In this document: in pieces, positions 12,179-21,734 of the stretch
How the letters are laid out: each line of letters opens with the position of its first letter
How positions within the stretch are numbered: the first letter of the stretch is position 1
Origin: Zopfochytrium polystomum
Lineage: Eukaryota > Chytridiomycota > Chytridiomycetes > Chytridiales > Chytridiaceae
Direction of reading: 5' to 3'
NCBI GenBank assembly: GCA_025765615.1
Contig: JAIVFJ010000010.1
Span: 533,982-597,981 of the forward strand
DNA: 64,000 nt
The notes under the pieces: model-generated
The model's database searches: none
Told to the model about the DNA's origin: nothing
Seen by the model: only the letters and a program-made list of their open reading frames with translations
Made by a program: the position numbers and the translations under genes

Positions 12179-12325
12179 GAAAGTTCCAGAAAGAAAAATT
12201 GGTAATACAATGATACCAATGATACCAATGATAAGAACAAGACAAGTCAGGAAAGCAAAGAAGGTTCCAGACGGTTCCACAAGGTTCCATGAAGGATTGT
12301 TCTAGAAGGTTCCAGAGGTTTCCAT
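12179..12325. promoter_or_regulatory. Cluster of heat-shock-element-like sites (GGTTCCA repeats)
   Basis: Two perfect three-unit heat-shock-element patterns are visible: GAAAGTTCCAGAA at 12179-12191 and TTCTAGAAGGTTC at 12300-12312. Between them are several GGTTCCA units, for example GAAGGTTC at 12260-12267. Such alternating GAA and TTC units every 5 bp are the known binding pattern of heat-shock transcription factor. The cluster lies 560-690 bp upstream of the tyrosinase ATG at 12871. It could equally be a decayed short tandem repeat next to the Tc1 relic; no functional proof is possible from sequence. Confidence 0.35.
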
Positions 12326-12870
12326 AGGGTGATTAATAACAGGTTTGGACCAACAAACTCTCCTTTATATAAGTGGTCAAACTGGAGAAAAGGTTTGGTG
12401 GAAAATTCAGAAAATTGGAGATTGCAATCTGGATGAACATTTTTCTGATGCAAACCCTCAAAATTGTGCCGATGGATTGAGATCATTTGAATCCCTCCAT
12501 CTTCTTCCGCTGAGGGTGTGTCGCTTCCCTACTTTGGTACCACATTTGCACACTATTACCTGGCAAGCACACTGAATTTCAGGAAGAGACCTTTGCTGGT
12601 GCACTTGGGAGGGGGTTGGACAGTCAAAAAAAAAAAAAAACACTGGCACAATTTTGTGAGCCACTGCAGATACAATTTGAGAGAAGCCGGATCGGCCTGT
12701 TGACGCAGCGTGACAAGCGCTTTGTAAGTTGCCAAGACATAGGAAGACACAGAAAGAGACAGAGGGGTGTGAGGAGACAGAGACAAAGACTTCTTGTATT
12801 CAGACAGTGGAGACAGATAGTGTACACACACGCAACGGACAAAAAGGAAAATCTTTTCCCGAAAAAATCC
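12326..12870. other. Upstream region of the first tyrosinase
   Basis: No gene seen. It contains a poly-A run at about 12627-12640. The stretch directly before the ATG at 12871 is purine-rich and probably holds the promoter and 5' leader of the tyrosinase. Confidence 0.4.
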
Positions 12871-14784
12871 ATGATGAGCGTCGCCGGAGCCGGAAGCCAG
12901 CCTTCTGCTTGCCGCCGCTCGCTTCGCCGGCTCACCGCAGTCGCCCTGGCGGTGGCGCTCTCGCTCTCTGCAGCACTCGCCACGATCCCCGCCGCCGTCA
13001 GCGCAGCAGCATGCTCCAACCCCCAGGTTCGCCGTGAATGGAACGAGCTGTCGGACTCGGACAAGGCGAGCTGTGAGTGTGTGCGGCCTCGCTCTGCTGT
13101 CTGCCCGACGTTCGTCTGACCGAACCAACCGTCCCTCGCTCCGCAAACAGACATTGCTGCCGTCAAGAAACTGATTGCCCGCCCCATTTCGGGACAGTAT
13201 ACCGACCCTTCCAAGATATCCTACTACGACTTTACCATCACTCACGGTATGTTTTTTCTGTCAGATTGCAACTCCGCATCCTTACTCTCGCCCCCCGATT
13301 TTCAGCCGATCTGGCTTACTGGGCTCACAACAACGTCCAGTTCTTTGCTTACCACCGTGCGATGGTGCACATTTGGGACCTCGCCATGCAATCTGTCGGC
13401 TGGACCGGCGGAGCCCTCTACTGGGATTGGACAAAGGATTCCCAGGACCTGTACCAATCGTCCGTCTTTGATGCAAAGTATTTCGGCACAGGCGGTCAGG
13501 GCCCGAACAACTGCGTCAAAGATGGCGCCTTTTCATATGACCAGGTGGGGGAGAGACATATGCTGGCCATATTTCCGGCGCTCTGACCCGTCTTGTCTCC
13601 AGTACTCGGTCTCGCCCCACCCGGAAACAGTTGATTACTCCACAGCAACACCGTACCAACGGGGGGTCAAACTTGACACCAGCGAGTCTTACGCTGCCAC
13701 CTGCCTCCGCCGCTGTAATCCCTCCCCGGACCCAACCGTGAAAGACACAACGTGGTCTGCAGAGGGCCTCGTCAACGCAATGTCGTCGGCGGCGATCTCG
13801 GACTTTACCGGCTTCGACCTGGCGTTCGACAGCAACGGTCCGCACGCCGTCATTCACAGCTGGGTCGGTGGCAAGTACCCTGCAGACGACACTGTCGCAC
13901 CAAACGGCGTTTGCGGTGACATGGCCGCCGGCGCGTACAGCCCGAACGACCCCATCTTCTACCTGCACCACGGCATGATGGACAAAATGTGGTACCTGTG
14001 GCAAAAGACGTGCCCGTCGTTCGCGACGGCCTACAGCGGCCAGCTCAACACAAACAATGGCGCCAACCCAGACTCAGCCCTCAACGCATACAGCGACAAC
14101 GCTGCCGCCTACGACGCGCAGCTTCTCGATTCCTGGGCCGTCCCCGTCGCAGAAGTCCTCAGCACGACCGGCGGGTACCTCTGCTACACCTACTCCTCGT
14201 CCAACATCGACACAGTCGCGATGAAATACCAGGGCACCTGCCCCGGGCTGGACGAGTCGGACCACTGGCTGTACACGATCGTCAAGCAGATGTCGGGCAT
14301 GTCCGAGTCCGCGGCGTCAGCGCACCTTTTGAAGTTTGGCTCGGCGGCGGACCTGGAAAGCGTCGACGCGACGGACCTCGCGAGCGCGACCGCCGTCGTC
14401 GACCACCCCCTGCGACCGTCGGTCCCCGCCAACTCGACGTCGCGCGAGGCCGCTTCAGAGTTCCTTGCTTCACAGATCATCGCGACAGACCCGAACATCG
14501 TCATCAACCCGGATACGGGCTACGCCGAGTGCTCTCTGACGAGCTCCATCGTCGACCCCGCCGACTCGACGGAGCAGGACCTTCTTCGCGCTTGCCCTTT
14601 CATCCCTGAGGGACACCTCAGGATGATGAACGCGAGCGTCGCACTCGAGCGTGCCCTTGAAGCCCAGTGCGATTGCAAAATTGCCAAGGTCAATGATCGG
14701 ATCTTGAATGGCACCTACACCAGCGGCAGCTCTCTCCGCTCCGCCAACGCCTTCAGGGCAAAGGTGAAATCGGATGGCTTGTAG
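12871..14784 (+). CDS. Secreted tyrosinase (type-3 copper monooxygenase), copy 1
   Basis: Four exons with matching phases: 12871-13072, 13151-13246, 13306-13544, 13603-14784, giving 572 aa. The N-terminus has a hydrophobic secretion signal of about 48 residues ending near AVSAAAC, then the Cys-Ser-Asn-Pro...Arg-Glu-Trp block common in fungal tyrosinases. CuA ligands are His99 (FTITH, last codon of exon 2), His107 and His116 (HNNVQFFAYHR). CuB ligands are His260 and His264 (HAVIHSW) and the His301-His302 pair in FYLHHGMMDKMW. Enzymes of this family oxidise monophenols and catechols to quinones, feeding melanin or wall cross-linking; here it would act outside the cell. It converges with a second tyrosinase on the minus strand 715 bp downstream. 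The C-terminal part after the core is Ser/Ala-rich with Cys residues. Confidence 0.9.
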
Positions 14785-15498
14785 ATGCGTTAATTTGTTT
14801 TGCCCCCGAATTGTGTTGATTTGTCTGTGTTTCTCCATTGTTCTTTGCCTCGCTTTTGCCTTGCCCCGGTGATGCGGATTTATTTAGCTATGACTTTGGG
14901 GGATATTGCATTTTCGCTTTCTTGGGTCTCCTCGTCTCCCGACGACCGTCTGTGGCCTTGCTCTAAACAAAAACTTGGAGCAGGGTGCCAGCAAATCGGT
15001 TTATAGATTTTCCCCCACTCGGTGGTGACCCGTTCCTTCCTTACTATTCCACACCAGTTCCCATAATCTTCCGTCATTCCGGATAGCGCCGTTCATGAGA
15101 ATGCTTAGTGCGGAGGTTAGAAATTTAAAGCGTTGCTGAAGTCTGTTTTGCCGGTTTTTTTTTTGTTGTCGTTGTCGCCTTCGCTGCGGTCACCATCTTC
15201 AAGGGGCAGCCTCTTCAGACTGAAGGGCCAAATTTTCTATTTCCGCAAGGCAAGCAAACACTGCCAGCGGCATACATAGAACAATCCGAGAGCGAACAAA
15301 AAAAAAAAAAAAAAAGGATAAAGCACCATCGAAGGATGATTTCGAACATGAAGGAAAAGAAAGAAAGAATCAAAGGAGGGGAGAAAAAAGCAGCACGCGA
15401 AAAGGTTAAGGCTGGAATAACAGGGGACAAGGTCCGCAACGAATGTGCAGCAGCTAAAATCCGGTCACACAGGCGTTAGGTGTTTCAAGGGTCACATG
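14785..15498. other. Convergent 3' flanks of tyrosinase copies 1 and 2
   Basis: No gene seen. T-rich 3' sequence of copy 1 runs to about 15190, and a poly-A run lies at 15299-15315. Transcription terminators for both convergent genes should lie here, but I cannot point to one site. Confidence 0.4.
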
Positions 15499-17806
15499 TC
15501 AGACTTCCCCATCAGCTGGTTCTTCAGAAGCCGAGGCCGCAGCTGCGGCCGCCAGCTCGGCGGCTTTCTTCTGAGCCTCGTAGACCGCCGGAGATTGCGA
15601 TCGGTCATCTTGGTTGTAGTAATGGACGAGTTTGCGGACCTTGTTTTCCCACAGGCGGTACACAACGGCATCAACGGGCCACTTGGAAAGCTGGTCCTCA
15701 GAGAGGAAAGTTGGAAGCTGCACTTTGTCTATGACAAGGCCGTGCTCCTCGGCGGCTTGAGCAATGGCCGTGACATTCACCGTGACGGTGGTGGTGACGT
15801 TGCCTGGGGCAGTAAGGGTCACGTTCACACCAGAGGCGGTAACATTGAGAGTTGCACTTGGAGGTTGCGTAGCGACAGGATTGAAGAGAGAAAAGTAAGA
15901 CGACTTTTCATCCTCATCGTCGTCATCTTCGGGCGTCCAGACAGGAGGCATGGTAAAGTTCAGCGCTACCGAGGCAGGACGAAGCATCTTGAAGACTTTG
16001 TCCGTTCCGTTAACGACCTCACCAAACACGTGTCCCTCTTTGACAACAAGAACGTAGGAAGGGAAGATCTTTGCCAAAACGAAACCTTCGGGGACATCGA
16101 TCTTGACGCCTTGAAGAATGACGGATCTCTGGTCGTCAGCGATAGTAACATTTTCGGCCCACTGCAGAGGGTTGAATGCAACCGTTGCGTTCGTAGTAGA
16201 GTTCGTCAATCCATCGACAACATTATGAACAGCCTCGGTGGCGTTGTTGATCACGTTCCTGACGCTGTCTACAGCTTCGTTGACTGCGTCACCAGCCTTG
16301 TTAATAATGTCCTTGGCGGTTTCAACGGTGGAGTTTAAGAAAGAAGGCACGAAGTCCAACAGCCCACGACGGCCCTTGAGGTTGTGGTTAACCAGGACGA
16401 GGGCCTGAATCTGCTGTGTGAGCCATTGTCCAGAGGCACCCGGAGTAGGGGACGGTGTTGCAGAGGTGGTCGCACTAGCCTCAGCTTTAACGTCGACAGA
16501 CTTCAGGTTGGCCCAAGGGTCCAGGTTCGGGGGAGCTCCGCTTGGGCAGTTTGGAGCGGTAAACGCAATGTCACTGGCGGTCTTCTCGTAAACGTAGCAA
16601 AGGCTGCCAGAGCGGGTGTCAATGACATCGCTGGCCTGAATGTACCACGAGTCCAGCACTTCGCTCAGCGAGGCTTGACCGCCACTGTTCAAGCTTCCGG
16701 TATACGATGTGCGGTACTCTTCGCAGATGCTTTGCCATTTGAACCAGATCTTAAGCAGAAGTTAGCAAATTTGAGTCATGAGGACCTGGTGGATCATACC
16801 TTATCAACCATTCCGTGGTGGACTGATTTGAGCAAAGGTAGAGTTAGCGCCTTGTCCAAAAAATTTAAGAGGCCATTGCGCTTACAGTAGAAGAGAAAAT
16901 CGTTGGGACTGTAGTACGGGTTGCCCATATCACCGTCACCACCCCAGACGCCGTGCACTGTAGCGTGCCAGTTGAACGTGTCGTCCGAGTTGCCAGCGTG
17001 CTGGAAGTTGCTGTAGGTACCTGAGGAGGCGTACCATGGCAGCAAAGAAAGAGGGTCTAGAAGGGCGCTGCCGGTCATCGAGTTTCGACGGAGGCACGTC
17101 AGGTCTCCCGTTACGTCTCTCTGAAGACCTGGGCCTGAAGGAGGATCCGTAGACACGCTGTACGCACCCTTCTTGAAGAGACCGTCTGCCAGACAATCGC
17201 TCTTAGAGGTGGTCCAAGTCCCACCATATTGTGCGGAGAACAGATCATTTTTCGTCCAGGACTATAAGAGGAGAGCTGAGTTAGAACTTGGAGAGGAAGA
17301 GCAGCCAGGGCGGTAAATGCACAGACCTGCCCGTAGAGGGCCCAGTCAAAGTAGACGACACCCTGTGTCCAGCCAACCGTTGCAAGGGCCTGCTCGAAGT
17401 TCCAAAGCAGCGCACGGTGGTAGGGGAAAAACTGGGCATTGCCGTGGGCCCAGTAAGCATACTTAGTGTGGGTCGCAGTGATGTCTCCAAGCGAGAGGGT
17501 CGAGTAATCCGTAATGGGGTGGGCAGAATCAATACCCTGGCGAGACAGAGGGCGCTTTGACAGAGCAAGGATAGCATTGAGGTCTAAAAAGTTCGGATCT
17601 CGGTCAGAACGGATCCATCAAGCTTCGCTTCGCGTCACACACAGGGCAATGGCGGTACTTTCGGCCAACTCACACTGCGACTTCTGGGAGGAATTCAAGC
17701 TGGACCATTCGCGGCGAACCAAGGGGTTGGTGCACGCCGCTGAGACCACGGCGGGGAGAGACAAGACCAAGGCAGCCGCCGTGGTGAAGAGAGAAAGGAG
17801 CTTCAT
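15499..17806 (-). CDS. Secreted tyrosinase, copy 2, with long Asn-rich tail
   Basis: Five exons fit with matching phases on the minus strand: 17806-17674, 17583-17327, 17261-16886, 16822-16800 and 16749-15499, giving 679 aa. A secretion signal (MKLLSLFTTAAALVL...) is followed by the Cys-Thr-Asn-Pro...Arg-Glu-Trp block. The CuA His residues lie in ITATH and in HGNAQFFPYHR. CuB has HATVHGVWGG and then FYFHHGMVDKIW, where the two His and the following Asp come from a 23-nt exon (16800-16822). After the core, the C-terminal 400 residues carry many N-glycosylation sequons, an amphipathic repeat region rich in Val/Asn/Ala and an acidic patch, with no match I recognise. Role as for the other copies: oxidation of phenols outside the cell. 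It lies head-to-tail with copy 3. Confidence 0.88.
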
Positions 17807-18403
17807 TCTGAAGGTAATCTAGTTTTGGCAACAGTCGTTTCACACGAGTTTGATGGCGGTGGGCGACGGCGCTTCAAATCTATTGATGGTGATTCTAGTC
17901 GGGTCAAGGAAAGGCACCCGGGAGCAACGGCGAAGAAGGTGGGAGTCGACCGGCACCGTGGGTGTGGGTGGTCAGGGTCAGCTTTTCTTCTCGACGATCA
18001 ACGCAACAGCCACACGCCTTCCTGTTTGCTCTTTGAGGTCTGTCTGAGTGGGTTGGGAGTCTGTCCGCCGGTCTTGTGAGCGGGAGTATCCAATTCCCTA
18101 CAATGTGTGATACATTCCAATTTGCATCCCTGTCTGTCTCTCCAAAAAAGGAAACCAAGAGGGATAAAGGAAAAACAAGGCGTTTCTCCTTTTTCGGTGA
18201 CCACAGCACTTTTTTGGTGCGGCCAATGAAAAATGATGTCCACCTAAAAATTTTATTTCTACTGTATCAAAAAGGGGAAAACCGGGAGGGAAAAAGAGAG
18301 AGAGAAAAGTAGGATACAGTGAAGAATAGAGGGAGGTGAGATAGGAGAGAGACAGGGAGACAAACAACAGAGGAGAAGACAGTAAGCGAGAGATAGCAAC
18401 TCA
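17807..18403. other. Promoter region of tyrosinase copy 2 and 3' flank of copy 3
   Basis: No gene seen. The side near 17807-18080 is the likely promoter of the minus-strand tyrosinase copy 2. A purine-rich stretch (GA repeats) at 18280-18400 lies just after the stop codon of copy 3. Confidence 0.4.
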
Positions 18404-20634
18404 TCACCCGGACAGGTGATCCCAATTTCCGGACTTCGAAAAAAGTTTCTTGTTTTGGGCAGCAACACTGACGCAGCTCTCGTCACGGTTGCACCGCTCC
18501 ACGTACGCAAGCATCTTGTTGTAGCCGATTACGTATCGGTCATACACCAAGTGCCGCCTGGCAACCTGCTCGGGCGTCAGCGGCGGAGACGGCACGATGC
18601 AGTCCTCCGCCGCCTTGACGCACACTCCAGAGAACGCGTCAGGCGTCATCGTCGGCACACGCGGGTCCGCGATTCCGGGGTAGGCAACCGTGTAAAAGGT
18701 CTCGGCGCCGGCGTCGTCATCTGCAAAGCTCGCACCATTCGGCCCTGCCGCTGACGGCGGCACCTGGGTGCCGTTGCCGTAGCTGCCCCCGCCTGTTTCG
18801 AGCGCAGTACGATTGCAGGCAAGCACAACCCGGTCTGCCACGATAAGGTGCACACTGCAGGCATCGGGCACAGTCACATTGGCGGCACCGTCGGCGTACG
18901 ATACCACTGTCGGGATCTCTGCGACGTCGGCATTGAGAACTGCGACCGCGGACATCCATGCGTCGCCGAGGTTGCCCGTAGTTGTGTTGGTGTTGGTGTT
19001 GGTCGCTTTGCTGTCGACGATGGTGGCATTTAGCGGGAGGGAAGCCGCGGACCGGCGGACCACGGCACTTCCCGGAGCGCGAGTTAAGCCGCCCCCACTG
19101 GTGACGACCAGGAGACCCTGCACCATCTGCGTCAGCCATTCTTTTTCCTTTTCCAAATCGCGCGTCACAGTCGGCGTCGGCACAGAGCTGGCGGTCGTTG
19201 GAGTAGTTCCGGTTCTACTTGACGGTGAGCTGTTAGGTACGGATGCAAAAGGCCAGTTCAGGTTGGGGGCGCTGCCGTCCGGACACGCTGGCGCGTCAAA
19301 AGTTACATCTCCCGAAGATTGGGTGTAGGTGTAGCATAATGGTGATCCGCCGAGCGTGTCCATCATGTCCGAAACCTTAAAGTTGGTCCACTGGTCAAGA
19401 ACCTCCTGCAAAGAAGCAACGCCACTCTTGTCTGCAGGGCTGGGTACCATGTGGCCTTCAAAGTCTGTAAGATATGACGGACAGAGGTGCTGCCACTTCC
19501 ACCATGTCTTGTCGATAAATCCGTGGTGCACTAAAGTGGGAAGCAAGTGCTGTCAGATGGCGCGACCAACAAGAGTTTGTCCTTACAGTAGAAGCCTGGG
19601 TCTGAATGCACAAATAAATGGTAGTTGCATTAATAGTGAGTCGTACATCTGTCGAACTAGACAGTTCGGAACGAACCATTAGGAGAAACGTAAAAGTTGC
19701 CCATGTCGCAATGATCAGAATCACCGCCAACAGTAATATGGCCATTGGCGTGGTATCCGCTAGTGTCGTCGCTGCGGAAGTCATTGTAGGTCGTCGCCTT
19801 CAAATGTGCGTCGGCTATGGCCCCTGGGTCGTCAAGAGGGGTACCGACAAATCCGCACCGCCGCAAACAGGTCTTGTCTCCGGCGGGAAAGTTTCTTGTA
19901 GAAGCTCCAAACGGTGGGTACGGCGAAACGTTGTACTTGCCGGCGGCGAAGGGGCCTTGGGTAAGGCATGAGTCGGACGAGCGCCCGACGTTTTCGCCAA
20001 AGTACTGGAAAATGTCGGACTCCCACCAGTTTTGAGCGACGGCAGACCAGTCCCAGTAGACGAGACCGAGGTCCCAGCCGGCGTAAATAAGCATTTGCTC
20101 GTAAAGGTGGAGCATTGCACGGTGAAAAGGATAGAACTGCGCTACGGCGTGGGCATAGTAGGCCCCGTTCACTTTGAAAAAACCGGTCACGATTTTCAAA
20201 ATGAATGAAGCTCTCAACAAGTGATCCCTACTCACCATGGCTATGTTTGGGGTGAAGGCAACGACGTGACACGCGAAAATAGGACTAGTTTTGAGTGGAA
20301 GTAAAGAGGGAATGGGCTCGATGCGCTTACTTTTTCACCAAGTCATAATATCCCATTATCCCTGGTTTGATTGAGTCCTGGAGCCCGTTGTCCGCCAGCT
20401 TCCGGACAGCAGCAGCATCTGGTGGTTGTCCAGGAAGGAACAGTTATGAACGCTGATTAGGCGGGTCCAGTGCTTCTGCTACTCACAGGCAGTCTTTTGG
20501 TCTGGAGTGAGCTGGTTCCACTCCATGCGGACGATTGGATTGGAGCATGCAGCCTTGGCCGGTGAGGCAGACAATTGAATCGAGGCGAAGAGGACGACGG
20601 CGATCGCTGGAACGAAACAGGCAACCGTCCTCAT
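18404..20634 (-). CDS. Secreted tyrosinase, copy 3, containing a 5-nt microexon
   Basis: Six exons join in one frame of 625 aa: 20634-20487, 20418-20331, 20240-20236, 20171-19677, 19601-19587 and 19530-18404. A secretion signal of about 28 residues precedes the Cys-Ser-Asn-Pro...Met-Glu-Trp block. The first CuA ligand, His80 (KNHV), is encoded by a 5-nt exon, CCATG on the coding strand, flanked by an AG acceptor and a GTGAGT donor. Without it, neither phase nor histidine fits. The other CuA ligands are in YYAHAVAQFYPFHR. CuB uses YHANGH and FYLHHGFIDKTWW, with the PGFY part coming from a 15-nt exon. The C-terminal extension is Thr/Ser- and Asn-rich with several Cys. Function as in the other copies. 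Confidence 0.88.
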
Positions 20635-21553
20635 TGTTGTTTATTCTATACAGAGCAAAAAAAAAAGATAAGAAAAAAACCCGAAGGGCAGCTATTCTTG
20701 CGTTTTATGTATTTGATGCAAACTTTGCTTTCTCTCTGCAGGCAGACAGACAGGCAGACAGACAGTCAGACAGAAATGGGTAAGAGAAGACAGGAAGAGG
20801 TGAAAGCGGGAGAGACAGAGAGAGAAAGAGTCTGCTCTTGCTTGCTCGGAGTGTCACCACGGTTTTGCGTCTTTCTCAGTCACCACCACTCACTCTGACC
20901 AAAACCCGCCGATCCAATGTGCGTTGGTCCGTCCGAAAAAAAAATTTCAAGGAGAAAGACAAAGAAACGAAGACAAGACGACGCCACAGCCACGAACGCG
21001 GAAGGCGAAAATCCACGCATGCATTGGTTTGGCAATCTATGGAAGTGGCACCGCTTCACCGCTTCCCTGATTTTTTTTGTCGCGGTGGTTTTCGCTCTGC
21101 CGCACTGGTAGCGGCGACGTCAGCTGCCGAGTACGGGCACTTTGGACCAGCGCGACCATGGGTGGTGACGCGCTACTGCGAATTCCACCAAGGGAAAAAT
21201 CAAGTTGCATGCGTCTAATGTCACATACCTATTGGATTGGCTCACAGTGGAAGAGCGAGTCTCATTGTCGAAACAAGGAAATGCAACGTTCAAAGGTTGC
21301 GTACAAAGTTGTTTTAAGAATAAGCTTACCGTTTGGCGCCGTCCATCTCGCAGTTGCTGTTTCGATACGGTGTCCTTATATGTGGAAACCGCTTCCGTCG
21401 TCTCCACGAAAGCTGGGTGACTCTGCTGTGGCAAGCGGGCAGTTCAAGGCCGTGCCGACAGCACTTCACCGCCAAAGGCTGCTTGGGCCGCCGCCGTTAT
21501 ACAATTTTCGATTACCTTCTTTATAATGCGTTTGTAGAGAAAAGGAGAAGCAG

Positions 21554-21587
<34 letters not shown>

Positions 21588-21734
21588 AAGAAAGAAAGAC
21601 AACCGACAGAGGCCTCAGTGATACAATGATAGAGTGATATAGAGTGTGGAAAGTAACGAGCAAGGGCAGTTTTGAGGCAAGCGATGGGTCCGCCGGTAGA
21701 ATGGAAGCAAACCAAAAGTATCGCCTCAGCCTTC
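20635..21734. other. Intergenic region with CAGA microsatellite and poly-A
   Basis: No supported gene. A CAGACAGG-type repeat lies at 20740-20775, in the likely promoter of tyrosinase copy 3. A 29-nt poly-A run sits at about 21557-21585 and is followed by GAAA repeats. Short frames between 20838 and 21530 show no motif. Confidence 0.45.

Noticed and set aside
13989..14609. 206-codon alternative plus-strand frame inside tyrosinase 1
   Set aside because: Arg/Pro-rich out-of-frame reading of the tyrosinase last exon.
15445..16338. 297-codon plus-strand frame opposite tyrosinase 2
   Set aside because: It is the antisense of the last exon of tyrosinase 2, whose own frame is supported by spliced CuB motifs and sequons.
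20241..20290. Longer exon 3 for tyrosinase 3 starting after CTAG at about 20290
   Set aside because: Open, but its phase does not match the next exon, and it would lose the CuA histidine; the 5-nt exon fits both.
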